From the NCBI RefSeq assembly GCF_002741015.1, contig NZ_CP016616.1, positions 4,862,501 through 4,926,500 of the forward strand: a stretch of 64,000 nucleotides of DNA, written 5' to 3'. Numbering within the stretch: the stretch's first letter is position 1; the number at the start of each line of letters is the position of its first letter. The translations under genes and the position numbers were made by a program. Below, in pieces: positions 25,177-33,822 of this stretch. The stretch comes from Microvirga ossetica. GTDB lineage: Bacteria; Pseudomonadota; Alphaproteobacteria; Rhizobiales; Beijerinckiaceae. The notes beneath the pieces were generated by a model. It was not told where the DNA came from and did no database searches. It saw nothing but the letters and a program-made list of their open reading frames with translations.

Positions 25177-25250
25177 TGGCTGGGGGACCTGGATTCGAAC
25201 CAAGACTAGCGGAGTCAGAGTCCGCTGTTCTACCATTAAACTATCCCCCA
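25177..25250 (-). tRNA. tRNA-Gln (anticodon CUG)
   Basis: On the minus strand the sequence folds as a tRNA. The acceptor stem pairs TGGGGGA with TCCCCCA, followed by discriminator G and an encoded CCA. The D arm is TAGTTTAATGGTAGAA, the anticodon arm is GCGGACTCTGACTCCGC with loop CTCTGAC and anticodon CTG, and the T arm contains GGTTCGAATCC. It marks the left side of the accessory region carrying RTX, IS and ABC genes. Confidence 0.95.
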
Positions 25251-25667
25251 CTAAGCCCATGAAATCCTTCGCCTTTCGGAGATCGTCTCAATCCGGGGCG
25301 GAGATTTCGAGCCGGCGTCGCGGTTGGCGCTGAGATAGGAGGCTTTTGAGGTCTCGTCAAGCCTTGAAATTCAGATGAGGTGATGTGCCGGCTTGGTGTC
25401 ACGATGAGGCGAAGCAGAGGCCTTGAGCTTTACCGTGCAGACACATTTTAGGCTCATCACGTGCGCGCAGGCACATCGCGCACGTGATGAGCCCGATAAG
25501 AGCTTCCTGTCCTTAAAGACGGACTAAAAGCCTGAATTGCAGTAACGGCCGAGCTTCCGACCGAGAGTCGCACCTATTCTGTATAGTGTTGCTTTTTGCG
25601 TGCGCGGATTTTATTGCAGTATCGGTGCGGGATGACTTAACGTTAAATATACGGAGGGATTGGTTTC
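25251..25667. other. Long intergenic region upstream of the first RTX gene
   Basis: 417 bases without a convincing gene between tRNA-Gln and the RTX gene. It holds the perfect 17-bp inverted repeat at 25451-25493 (listed separately), an AT-rich tract from about 25560 and the 10-bp palindrome TTAACGTTAA at 25637-25646, about 20 bases before the RTX start, where a promoter or operator would be expected. Confidence 0.5.
25451..25493. repeat. Perfect 17-bp inverted repeat
   Basis: GGCTCATCACGTGCGCG (25451-25467) is followed, after the 9-base loop CAGGCACAT, by its exact reverse complement CGCGCACGTGATGAGCC (25477-25493). No T-run follows on either strand, so a simple terminator is not obvious. 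It may be an operator, a structured RNA, or an element relic. Confidence 0.8.
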
Positions 25668-26222
25668 ATGGGACGGATTACGCCCAAGAGCGACGGCACA
25701 GCCAAGGGGACGTCTGGAGCCGACACGATCATCGGCAGTAGCCTCAGCAACGTCTTCGCCGGGATGGGCGGCAGCGATTCCCTCCGGGGCGGCGGCGGCG
25801 TCGACCTGATCGACGGGGGCTCGGGCAACGACCGGATCTATGGCGACAGCGGCAACGACGCGCTCGCCGGCGGTTTGGGGCGCGATACGCTGTATGGCGG
25901 ATCAGGCAGCGACTTCTTCGCCTTTGACGTCAAGCCGACGAATTCTACGGCCGACACAATCGCCGACTTCAGCGTAAAGTACGATACGATCATTCTCGAC
26001 AAAAGCATCTTCAAGGTCGCTGCCACATCCGAGGGGATCATGTCATCGGGCGCGTTCTGGCGCGGATCGAAGGCTCACGATGCCGACGACCGCATCATTT
26101 ACGACAAGAGTGCGGGCGTCCTTTATTACGATCCGGACGGCACCGGCGCTAAAGCCGCGATCCAGTTCGCCAAGCTCAGCAAGAACCTGGCCTTGACCTA
26201 TAAGGATTTCTTGATCTTCTGA
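25668..26222 (+). CDS. Short RTX-type calcium-binding secreted protein
   Basis: A 184-residue protein made of a short block of RTX nonapeptide repeats (GSDSLRGGGGVDLIDGG and GSGNDRIYGDSGNDALAGG, residues about 30-85). A roughly 90-residue C-terminal module follows, starting FFAFDVKPTNSTADTIADF and ending AKLSKNLALTYKDFLIF. The last aspect, a non-cleaved C-terminal signal with aliphatic and aromatic end residues, is typical of type I secretion substrates. GGAGGG lies upstream of ATG 25668. The C-terminal module is nearly the same in the large RTX protein at 27196-29559. No ABC exporter, membrane-fusion or TolC gene is present nearby. Confidence 0.88.
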   Translation: MGRITPKSDGTAKGTSGADTIIGSSLSNVFAGMGGSDSLRGGGGVDLIDGGSGNDRIYGDSGNDALAGGLGRDTLYGGSGSDFFAFDVKPTNSTADTIADFSVKYDTIILDKSIFKVAATSEGIMSSGAFWRGSKAHDADDRIIYDKSAGVLYYDPDGTGAKAAIQFAKLSKNLALTYKDFLIF

Positions 26223-26241
26223 GCCAACTGCACAGCTCGGG

Positions 26242-26799
26242 TCAATCCATCGCGCCGCCTCCGGGCGGCGTGTCCATGTTGAGCTCGGCCCGCAGAGCCG
26301 CTTCGTCCTGGGCTGCCTCCGCATCGGCGGCGATGCGCTCGTAGCGGTCGAGGGCGCCTTGCAGGATGTAGGCGGCGGCCATCTTGTCGACCGCATCGGC
26401 GCGCTTGGCGCGGGAGGCATCCGCATCGAGGAGGGTGCGGGTCACGACCATGGTCGACATGCGCTCGTCCCAGTACAGGACGGGCAGGGGCAGCAGGGGC
26501 TTGAGGTTGCGCACGAAGGCGCGGGTCGCCTGCGAGCGCGGGCCCTCCGTGCCGTCCATGTTGAGCGGCAGGCCGAAGACGAGGCCGCCGACGTCGTAGC
26601 GCTCCACCAGGTCCTTGATGCGGCCCACGTCGGGGGTGAACTTCACCCGCTTGATCGTCTCGAGCGGCGTGGCGATCCGCCGTTCCACGTCGGACAGCGC
26701 AAGGCCGATGGTCTTGGTGCCGAGATCGAGGCCCATGAGACGGGCGCGCGCAGCCAATCCGTCGATGAAAGCGACCAGTTCGTCGTCCTGCGAGATCAT
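26242..26799 (-). CDS. ruvX: Holliday junction resolvase-like RuvX/YqgF nuclease
   Basis: A 185-residue RNase H-fold protein of the RuvX/YqgF family, implicated in pre-16S rRNA 5' maturation and possibly Holliday-junction cleavage. Catalytic and family motifs are visible: [18 protein letters not shown] (first Asp), [26 protein letters not shown] (Glu) and [18 protein letters not shown] (last Asp). ATG 26799 is preceded by GGGAGG. The C-terminal tail of about 25 residues rich in Ala, Glu and Pro is not part of the fold. It is an essential-type housekeeping gene set between two RTX genes of accessory character. Confidence 0.94.
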   Translation of the reverse strand: MISQDDELVAFIDGLAARARLMGLDLGTKTIGLALSDVERRIATPLETIKRVKFTPDVGRIKDLVERYDVGGLVFGLPLNMDGTEGPRSQATRAFVRNLKPLLPLPVLYWDERMSTMVVTRTLLDADASRAKRADAVDKMAAAYILQGALDRYERIAADAEAAQDEAALRAELNMDTPPGGGAMD

Positions 26800-27195
26800 G
26801 GCTGCCTCCCCATTCTGCCGGATCATAGCCAGTATAGAGGAAGTGGCGCGGCGTCGAGCGGGAGCGGCGAAGTCTCTCCGATGCTCCTCACCGCCATCAC
26901 CGGTCTTGTGCCCGTGATCTCGAGTGTTGGGGAGCGATTTTCTTAATCGGAATTGTCGGCACAAGGCCGGTAATGACAAAGTGGTGTCATCTCCGGCAGT
27001 CCGCAGTGGCCGCCAACGGTCGCCGGGACGTCCGCTCTCGTACCAGACGTCTCTGCGTTGTTTTCACGGCAAAGTTTCAAGGCCAGTCGCCCGGTTCAGG
27101 AGGCAAGTGGTCGCACCTACCCTTGTATGGAGGTTATTGCCGACCCGGAGGGTTTTAGAGGTGCGGATAGGGAAGCTTTCACAATCGGGTGCCTC
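26800..27195. other. Intergenic region with a degenerate inverted repeat
   Basis: Nearly 400 bases lie between ruvX and the large RTX gene. Around 26890-26985 there are two facing arms (CATCACCGGTCTTGTGCCCGTGATC and, 40 bases on, CGGCACAAGGCCGGTAATGAC) of a worn intergenic repeat. The rest has no recognisable RNA. In-frame ATGs at 27058 and 27127 could extend the RTX protein but encode no family sequence. Confidence 0.5.
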
Positions 27196-29559
27196 ATGTC
27201 ATCCCTCAAATATTCAGGCTCGCAGATCATCGTCCGGCAAGACGGCTGGGGCCAATTCGCTCCGAAACTGGCCCCGTTGCCGGGGGGTGGCTTTGTGGCA
27301 GTCTATGAGGCAGGCCCTGAATCGGGAACCGATACCAATATCAAGGGGCGGATCTTCAATGACGATGGCTCGCCTCGCGGATCGGAATTCACCATCAACT
27401 CCATGACAAGCGGCTACCAGGATCGCCCTTCCGTAGCTGTTCTCGAAGACGGGCGGCTTGTTGTAGCATGGCATCACCTTCGGGCCGATTTCTCCCAGTC
27501 GGATATCAGGGCTCGCATCCTCAACAGCGATGGCGGCGCGACCGACGGTGACTTTCTCGTCAGTAGCGAGGTCAGGCCCGATGATCAGGATTATCCGTCC
27601 GTCGCCGCACTGAGCGATGGCGGATTCGTCATCGGATACAACTACTTCGACACCAACAATTGGGATACCGATGTCAGGGCCAAGATCTATGGCAGCGACG
27701 GTCTTTCGAAGAGTGCCGAGTTCATCGCGAACGGAACGACGGTTGACAGGCAGGAGCGGGCAAGCCTGACGGGCTTGGCCGGCAGGTTCGTCATCGTCTA
27801 TACGGATGGCAGCCTCAGCCCGGACGATCCGGATGGCTTGGCCGTCAGAGGACGCATCATCTCCAACGATGGCCAAGCCGGTGCGGAGTTTCTCATTCCG
27901 ACAAATGTCGAGGCCGCTCAGTTCGAGGCGCAGGTGGTTGCGCTCACGAATGGCAATTTCGCCGTCGTTTGGACGACTTATTCTTGGCAGAGCGGCACTT
28001 CTGACGTTCGGGCGCAGGTCTTCGCGGCCGACGGCACGAAAGTCGGCGGCGAGATCTTGGTCGAGGCCGGCTTGAGGGGCGAGGCGGGCCAGCCCGTCGT
28101 CGCCTCGCGGGCGGACGGTGGCTTCATCATTGCCTATGGCAGCTCCGAGACGGGAAATTCGAACGTCAAGGCCGTCATGTATAATGCTCAGGGCGTCCAG
28201 GACGGCGGCTCGATCATTGCGAATACGAATTGGGATGGATTCCAAGGGAGGGCGTCAATCATCTCGTTGTCCGACGGCAATGTCGTCGTGGCTTGGGAGG
28301 ATGGGTTGGCGGGGAGTTATCTCACCCATGTCCGGGCCCAGATTCTTTCGATCGAAACGGGAGGTGGGGAGCCTACCGGACAGGTCATCACCGGCACGAA
28401 CGACGGCGAATCCCTGACGGGAACCGGCTTGGGCGATCAGATCATCGGCCTTGGCGGGAATGACGTCTTGTCCGGCCTTGCAGGAGAAGACACTCTCCTT
28501 GGAGGCGCCGGCAACGACGTTCTCGAGGGCGATGGCGGTAACGATGTCCTGGACGGCGGCTCGGGGGCAAACACCGCAACCTACAGCGGAGCTTCGACGG
28601 ATTACGTCATCACGCGTCATGACCAGGAGATTTTTACGGTCGCCGACCAGGTTGCGGCTCGCGATGGAAGCGATCATCTCACGAATATCAGGTTCGCGCA
28701 TTTCGAGGGCGACGACAAAATCGTGACGCTGATCAACAGCGAGGTGAAGGATCTCGCCATCTCGACTACGCGCGTTGCAGAAAACACGCTGACCGATACG
28801 GTCATTGCAAGCCTTTCGGCCACGGATGACGATGGCGATGCCATCCAATACAGCCTCGTCTCAACGGACGGTCCATTCGAGCTCGACGGCGGCAATCTCG
28901 TTCTGAAAGGCCCCTTGGACTACGAAACGAAAGATCAGTATGATCTGACGGTCAAAGCGGATGACGGTTACGGCGGGAGCATCACGCGGACGTTCACGAT
29001 CAGCGTGACGGATGTGGTCGAGCCCGGCGACCCGAACAACCCGGACAATCCTGATCCTGCTGACCTTCCCATGATTCTGTGGGGGACGGCGGGCAGCGAT
29101 CTGCTTCAGGGGGGCGATGCCAACGACATTCTCTACGGCCAAGGCGCCAACGACAGGCTTTACGGCGGAGCCGGCAACGATAAGCTCTATGGGCGAGCGG
29201 GAAAGGATACGCTGAAAGGCGATGCGGGCCAGGATGTGTTCGTGTTCGACACCAAGCTGTCAAAGTCTTCCAAGGTGAACAAGGCCAATCTCGATAAGCT
29301 CACGGACTTCACGGTGAAGGACGACACGATCCATCTGGCGAAGTCGGTGTTCAAGAAGATGGCGAAGAAGGGCGTGATCAAGAGTTCCGAGTTCTATCAG
29401 GGCGTCAAGGCGCACGATGAGAGCGATCATATCATCTACAACAGGAAAACAGGTGCGCTGTTTTACGACGCCGACGGCACCGGTTCGATCGCCCAAATCC
29501 AGATTGCGACCCTCTCCAAAAATCTGAAGTTGACCTATAAGGAGTTCTTCGTCGTCTAG
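27196..29559 (+). CDS. Large RTX protein with beta-propeller-like repeats and cadherin-like domain
   Basis: A 787-residue secreted protein. Residues about 1-395 hold at least seven tandem repeats of about 50 residues with a recurrent pattern such as LPGGGFVAVYEAG, LEDGRLVVAWHH, LSDGGFVIGYNYF, LTNGNFAVVWTTY and LSDGNVVVAWEDG, suggesting a beta-propeller. RTX repeats follow (LGGNDVLSGLAGEDTLLGG), then a cadherin-like module (about 530-610, ENTLTDTVIASLSATDDDGD and YETKDQYDLTVKADDGYGG), a Pro/Asp/Asn linker, a second RTX block (GSDLLQGGDANDILYGQGA) and the C-terminal module ending LSKNLKLTYKEFFVV shared with the short RTX protein upstream. I start at ATG 27196, where the repeats begin. Type I secretion is inferred. 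An IS630-family element is inserted 17 bases after its stop. Confidence 0.85.
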   Translation: MSSLKYSGSQIIVRQDGWGQFAPKLAPLPGGGFVAVYEAGPESGTDTNIKGRIFNDDGSPRGSEFTINSMTSGYQDRPSVAVLEDGRLVVAWHHLRADFSQSDIRARILNSDGGATDGDFLVSSEVRPDDQDYPSVAALSDGGFVIGYNYFDTNNWDTDVRAKIYGSDGLSKSAEFIANGTTVDRQERASLTGLAGRFVIVYTDGSLSPDDPDGLAVRGRIISNDGQAGAEFLIPTNVEAAQFEAQVVALTNGNFAVVWTTYSWQSGTSDVRAQVFAADGTKVGGEILVEAGLRGEAGQPVVASRADGGFIIAYGSSETGNSNVKAVMYNAQGVQDGGSIIANTNWDGFQGRASIISLSDGNVVVAWEDGLAGSYLTHVRAQILSIETGGGEPTGQVITGTNDGESLTGTGLGDQIIGLGGNDVLSGLAGEDTLLGGAGNDVLEGDGGNDVLDGGSGANTATYSGASTDYVITRHDQEIFTVADQVAARDGSDHLTNIRFAHFEGDDKIVTLINSEVKDLAISTTRVAENTLTDTVIASLSATDDDGDAIQYSLVSTDGPFELDGGNLVLKGPLDYETKDQYDLTVKADDGYGGSITRTFTISVTDVVEPGDPNNPDNPDPADLPMILWGTAGSDLLQGGDANDILYGQGANDRLYGGAGNDKLYGRAGKDTLKGDAGQDVFVFDTKLSKSSKVNKANLDKLTDFTVKDDTIHLAKSVFKKMAKKGVIKSSEFYQGVKAHDESDHIIYNRKTGALFYDADGTGSIAQIQIATLSKNLKLTYKEFFVV

Positions 29560-29573
29560 GCTGAGGCAAGCGC

Positions 29574-30665
29574 CTAAGTAGGTCGCCAAAAGTTCTGCAA
29601 CAGCTTTCTGAGCCAGAAGTGTTTGGATGCCATGCCCGCCTTGCGACACGCTTGTTGTGGCGTCAGCGCCAGAACCCAGGCTGCGGCATCGGCGGCCAGG
29701 GCATCGATGGATGCGGCCTGCCGGTTGGCCGCAATCAGCCGCTTGAGTTCGCGCCAGAGCTGATCCATCGGGCTCAGTTCGGGTGCCTGCCGGGGCAGCC
29801 ACACGAAGCGGATCCGCAACCGGTCTGCCAGCGCCTGGGTCTGCGGGGCGGTGTGGGCGCTCGCCCGGTCGGTGAGAAGCCAGAGCCAGCCGGCGCCGCG
29901 GTACCGGCGCCGCAGCGCGCAGGAACGCCTGGGCATCGGCCTGACCGGCGTGGGAACGGATCAGCACCACCCGGCGCGCGCTTCGCAGGTCGATCGCCCC
30001 AAACAGCACCCGCTTCGCGTTGCGGCCGGTGATCGGCACGGTGGCCTGAGTGCCCTTGAGCGCCCAGGTCGCCCGCAGCGGCGGAAACAGCCGCAACAGC
30101 GTCCAGTCGAGGCACAGCAGCCGATCGCCTCTGTGCCAGCCCGCCTTCAGACGCCGGGTGATGCCCCTTTTTTCTGCGCCAGATGAGGCGCGCGCTCGAC
30201 ATAGACGTAGCGCGGGCGCTTCCAGCGATAGCCTGCCTCGTGCAGCCGGCGCCGCAGGGTCCGGGGGCTGACCGCGAGGCCCTTCGTGGCCAGGTCGTGC
30301 GCCAGCAGCGGCACCGTCCAGCTCGTGGCCTGATAGCCGCAGCGGCGCGGGTCGCGCGCCAGGGCCGCCGCCAGCCGCCGCGGCGTGAGGGTGTGGTGAA
30401 GGCGCGGACGCCCGCTGCGCGGCCGGTCGATCAGTGCCGTGGCCTCATGCTCGGCCCTGTACTGGGCCAGCCAGCGGTGCACGCTGGAGCGGTTGACGCG
30501 GCAGCGGCGGGCCGCCTCCGCCATAGAATGCCCCTCGGCCACCAGCAGCAGCGCTTCGAGGCGGCGATACACACGGGCCTCACGGGCGCCAGCAAGCGCG
30601 GCGGCCAGCCGCTTGCGATCCGCCTCGTCGAGCCACGTCTCGGGAGAGTGATCATGTCGTTGCAT
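29574..30665 (-). pseudogene. IS630-family transposase, frame broken twice
   Basis: The N-terminal part (ATG 30665) carries helix-turn-helix domains (EGHSMAEAARRCRVNRSSVH and GYQATSWTVPLLAHDLATK) and ends soon after RAPHLAQKKG. The frame changes by -1 at an A6G4 run near 30165, a typical slippery site, into GITRRLKAGWHRGDRLLCLD and WALKGTQATVPITGRNAKRV, with the first catalytic Asp in LLCLDWTLL. A second break near 29925 (two bases missing in CTGCGCGCTGCGG) moves to LRRRYRGAGWLWLLTDRASA (second Asp) and FVWLPRQAPELSPMDQLWRE (Pro-rich DDE end). The first break may be programmed frameshifting, but the second is not at a slippery sequence, so this copy is probably inactive. The stop uses the flanking TA. 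Confidence 0.82.
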
Positions 30666-30719
30666 GCTCCCCAGAAAACACCCGCAGCTCTCGCGTTGCA
30701 AGACTTATGGCGGCCTACT
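29577..30719 (-). mobile_element. IS630-family insertion sequence (1143 bp, defective)
   Basis: The ends are imperfect terminal inverted repeats: AGTAGGTCGCCAAAAGT at 29577 and, read inward from 30719, AGTAGGCCGCCATAAGT, continuing with partial identity for about 25 bases to GCAAC. Both ends are flanked by TA (29575-29576 and 30720-30721), the TA target duplication expected of IS630/Tc1-mariner elements. The only gene is the transposase on the minus strand, which has two frame breaks. Confidence 0.85.
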
Positions 30720-30764
30720 TAGCCAAGTATCTTGGGCAGTCTTCAAGACCGGCCATGACGTGGC

Positions 30765-30876
30765 GATGTCATCCCCGGCGAGCGCAGCGAGGGAAGGGGA
30801 TCCACACACACTCTCTGGGCTATGGATTCCCTTCCCCTGCCATGGCTGCGCCATCTCCGGCCGGGAATGACATTGC
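30765..30876. repeat. Intergenic palindromic repeat (GTCATTCC/ATGGAT type)
   Basis: Facing arms GATGTCATCCCCGGCGAGCG and CGGCCGGGAATGACATTG enclose GGGGATCCAC … TATGGATTCCC. This is the same repeat class as those near 43765 and 47128, here between the IS and the ABC transporter genes. Confidence 0.75.
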
Positions 30877-30880
30877 CGTC

Positions 30881-32011
30881 CTATGCTACGCTGGTGACAT
30901 TCGGCGAGGGTGCAGGGCTCACGGTGCCGGCGCGAGATGGCAAAGCCGCACCCGAGTTGCGGAACAGGTGGCATGACTCGCGGGCGAGGTCGAGGCTGAC
31001 GGTCGAGCCGACCTCGTGCCGCGCGTCGCCCGGCTCGCGGACGGTCAGGCGGCGGCCACCGCCGACATCCACATAGAGCAGGTGGTTCTCGCCAAGCTCC
31101 TCCACCAGCTCGACGCGACCGGTGAGCGGACCCTGCGCGCCGATCCGCAGGTGGTCCGGCCTCACGCCGAGGGTCAGGTCATCGCCGGGCCGGATGCCGT
31201 CGGGCGAAGCCGGAACGGCGAGGGTTCTGCCGCTCGGCAGGCCGACCAGCACCTCGTCCGTGCCGATTCCGGCGACTTGGCATTCGATGAGATTCATCTG
31301 CGGCGAGCCGATGAAGCCGGCGACGAAGAGGTTCGCCGGGCGGTGATAGAGCTCGAGCGGCGTGCCCACCTGCTCGATACCGCCTGCGTTGAGCACCACG
31401 ATCCGGTCGGCCAGCGTCATCGCCTCCACCTGGTCGTGCGTCACATAGATCATGGTCGCGCGCGTGTCGGTGTGGAGCTTGGCGATCTCGAAGCGGGTCT
31501 GGACGCGCAAAGCCGCGTCGAGATTTGAGAGCGGCTCGTCGAAGAGAAACACTTTCGGGTCGCGCACGATGGCACGGCCGATGGCGACGCGCTGGCGCTG
31601 GCCGCCGGACAACTGGCGCGGCTTACGGTCGAGGAGCTGCTCGATCTGGAGCATGCGCGCGGCCTCGCGTACCTTGGGGTCGATCTCCGCCTTCGAGGAC
31701 TTTGCCAGTTCCAGGCCGAAGGCCATGTTGTCGTAGACGTTCATGTGCGGATAGAGCGCGTAGGACTGGAACACCATGGCGATGCCGCGCTTGGCTGGCA
31801 CGAGGTCATTCACCCGCTCGCCGCTGATGAAGAGATCGCCCGCTGTGATGTCCTCGAGCCCTGCAATGAGCCGCAGCAGGGTGGATTTTCCGCAGCCGGA
31901 GGGTCCGACGAAGACGACGAACTCGCCGTCGCGAATGTCGAGATCGACGCCGTGGATGACCTTCATCCGGCCGAAGGATTTTTGCACGTTTTTGAGAACG
32001 ACATCAGCCAT
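30881..32011 (-). CDS. ABC sugar importer ATP-binding protein (ThuK/UgpC/MalK type)
   Basis: A 376-residue CUT1-type ATPase. Motifs: Walker [18 protein letters not shown]-loop [17 protein letters not shown], signature [15 protein letters not shown], Walker [17 protein letters not shown], and switch His in [10 protein letters not shown]. The C-terminal OB-fold regulatory domain (residues about 240-350, [20 protein letters not shown] and [20 protein letters not shown]) is typical of MalK. It is the last gene of the operon receptor-permease-permease-ATPase and energises uptake of the sugar bound by the receptor at 33823-35088. Confidence 0.93.
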   Translation of the reverse strand: MADVVLKNVQKSFGRMKVIHGVDLDIRDGEFVVFVGPSGCGKSTLLRLIAGLEDITAGDLFISGERVNDLVPAKRGIAMVFQSYALYPHMNVYDNMAFGLELAKSSKAEIDPKVREAARMLQIEQLLDRKPRQLSGGQRQRVAIGRAIVRDPKVFLFDEPLSNLDAALRVQTRFEIAKLHTDTRATMIYVTHDQVEAMTLADRIVVLNAGGIEQVGTPLELYHRPANLFVAGFIGSPQMNLIECQVAGIGTDEVLVGLPSGRTLAVPASPDGIRPGDDLTLGVRPDHLRIGAQGPLTGRVELVEELGENHLLYVDVGGGRRLTVREPGDARHEVGSTVSLDLARESCHLFRNSGAALPSRAGTVSPAPSPNVTSVA

Positions 32012-32027
32012 CTGAAATTTCCCTAGC

Positions 32028-32852
32028 CTAGCCCTTCACCGCACCGGCCGTGAGGCCGGCCACGATCTTGCGCTGGAATGCGAGCACCAGGATGATGATC
32101 GGAATGGTGACAATGACGGAACCGGCCATGATCGTGCCCCAGGGCAATTCGTAGGCCGTCGAGCCGCTCATCAGCGCGATGGCCGGCGGCACGGTGCGCC
32201 GCTCGTTGGTGAGCGTGAAGGTCAGCGCAAAGAGAAACTCGTTCCACGAGACGATGAAGGCGAGAAGTCCCGTCGTCACCGCGGCCGGCGCCATCAGCGG
32301 CAGGAACACTCGCCGCACCACGATCCAGGGCGTCGCGCCGTCGACGAAGGCCGCTTCCTCGATCTCCTTCGGCAGCTCGCGCATGAAGGTGGTGAGCACC
32401 CAGATCGTGAAGGGCAGGGTGAGCATGAGATTGGCGAGGATCAGGCCGGGCAGGGTGTTGTAGAGGCCGAACGCCCGGATCAGCTCGAACATGCCGGCGA
32501 GCACGGCGACCTGCGGAAACATCGAGACCGCGAGGATCGTCATGAGCAGCAGCGAGCGGCCGCGAAACGCGATGCGCCCGAAGGCATAGGATGCCGTGAT
32601 GCCGAGTGCGAGGGAGATGGCAACCACGCAGCCGGATACGATGATCGAGTTCAGGATGTTCTCGCCGAAGGGCTGGCGCTCGAAGACGGCGATGTAGTTC
32701 GAGAGATCGAACCGCTCGGGCAAGTACGCTACCGAGAACAGGGCGCTCCCGGACCGGAAGGACGAGACGATCGCGTAATAGAACGGGAAGAGCGCGAAGA
32801 CCGCGATGACGATCACGAGGAGCCAGAAGCCGATGCGGGCCAAAATCCTCAT
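32028..32852 (-). CDS. Carbohydrate ABC transporter permease (MalG/ThuG type)
   Basis: A 274-residue inner-membrane permease with six hydrophobic segments, starting [20 protein letters not shown]. The EAA loop that contacts the ATPase is visible as [20 protein letters not shown]. The N-terminal part has [20 protein letters not shown] sequence (here [20 protein letters not shown]), common in MalG-like proteins. Its ATG overlaps the end of the other permease gene by four bases, so both halves of the channel are made together. Substrate is presumably the same disaccharide-type sugar as the receptor. Confidence 0.92.
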   Translation of the reverse strand: MRILARIGFWLLVIVIAVFALFPFYYAIVSSFRSGSALFSVAYLPERFDLSNYIAVFERQPFGENILNSIIVSGCVVAISLALGITASYAFGRIAFRGRSLLLMTILAVSMFPQVAVLAGMFELIRAFGLYNTLPGLILANLMLTLPFTIWVLTTFMRELPKEIEEAAFVDGATPWIVVRRVFLPLMAPAAVTTGLLAFIVSWNEFLFALTFTLTNERRTVPPAIALMSGSTAYELPWGTIMAGSVIVTIPIIILVLAFQRKIVAGLTAGAVKG

Positions 32853-33820
32853 CGCGGATCCTCCCCGAGCCGCACGCGTCCGGCCGCCAGCGTGATGACC
32901 ACGAGCAGCGCGATGATGAGGAAGATCAGCGTCGAAGCGGCTGACCCTAAGCCGACCTCCTGGAAGTCGACGAGCTGCTGACGCGCGTAGACCGACATGG
33001 AGGCCGTGTCCTTCGAGTTCGAGGTCAGGACGTAGATGAGATCGAAAACCCGTAGGGCATCGAGGGAACGGAAGATCACCGCCACCAGCAGCGCCGGCTT
33101 GATGAGCGGCAGGGTCACGCGGAAGAAGACGCGGATCGGCGAGACGCCATCGACTTTCGCCGCCTCATAGATGTCCTGCGGCAGCATCTGCAGGGCCGCC
33201 AGGATGAGGAGCGCCATGAAGGAGGTGTGCTTCCAGACGTCCACCATGACTGCGGTCCACAGGGCCGTGTCGGGATTGGCCGTCCAGGTGATCGGCGCCG
33301 CGATCAGGCCGATGCGCAGAAGCATGTCGTTGATGACGCCGAACTGGTCGTGCAGCATCCAGTTCCACATCTTGGCCGAGACGATGGTCGGGATCGCCCA
33401 GGGGATGAGGATGACGGCGCGCATCAGGCCGCGGCCGGGAAAGGCCGCGTTGAGGATGAGCGCCACCACGATACCGAGCACCGTCTCGAGGGAGACGGAG
33501 ACGAGGGTGAACCACACGGTGTTCCACACCGAGTGCCACCAATCGGGCTCCGTCAGCAGCCCGAGCCATTCGCCGTCGTAATTGGCGAGATAGTTCTCGA
33601 AGCCGATGAAGTCGTAGTCGTTCAAATTGTTGAGGTCGGCGTCGGTGAAGCTGAACCAGATCGTCCTCACCAGCGGCCAGCCGGCGATGAGCGCAAGGAC
33701 GATCAGGCTCGGCGCGATGAAGAGCCACGCCGCCCGGATGCGCGAGCGCGTGAGGGAGGAGCGGCGCCCCTGCGCCTGTTGCCGCGCCGGGACGCCGACT
33801 TGGGCAACGGCGCCGCTCAT
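32849..33820 (-). CDS. Carbohydrate ABC transporter permease (MalF/ThuF type)
   Basis: A 323-residue permease with six predicted membrane segments; the first is AAWLFIAPSLIVLALIAGWP. It carries the EAA motif YEAAKVDGVSPIRVFFRVTL and the family sequence MRAVILIPWAIPTIVSAKMW. The N-terminal 25 residues are polar and cytoplasmic. It starts at ATG 33820, two bases from the receptor stop, consistent with a single transcript from the receptor gene. Confidence 0.92.
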   Translation of the reverse strand: MSGAVAQVGVPARQQAQGRRSSLTRSRIRAAWLFIAPSLIVLALIAGWPLVRTIWFSFTDADLNNLNDYDFIGFENYLANYDGEWLGLLTEPDWWHSVWNTVWFTLVSVSLETVLGIVVALILNAAFPGRGLMRAVILIPWAIPTIVSAKMWNWMLHDQFGVINDMLLRIGLIAAPITWTANPDTALWTAVMVDVWKHTSFMALLILAALQMLPQDIYEAAKVDGVSPIRVFFRVTLPLIKPALLVAVIFRSLDALRVFDLIYVLTSNSKDTASMSVYARQQLVDFQEVGLGSAASTLIFLIIALLVVITLAAGRVRLGEDPR

Positions 33821-33822
33821 GC

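Noticed and set aside
25177..25250. tRNA-Gln as an attachment site of an integrated element
   Set aside because: No integrase gene and no duplicated 3' tRNA end were seen to the right, so an integrative element cannot be supported.
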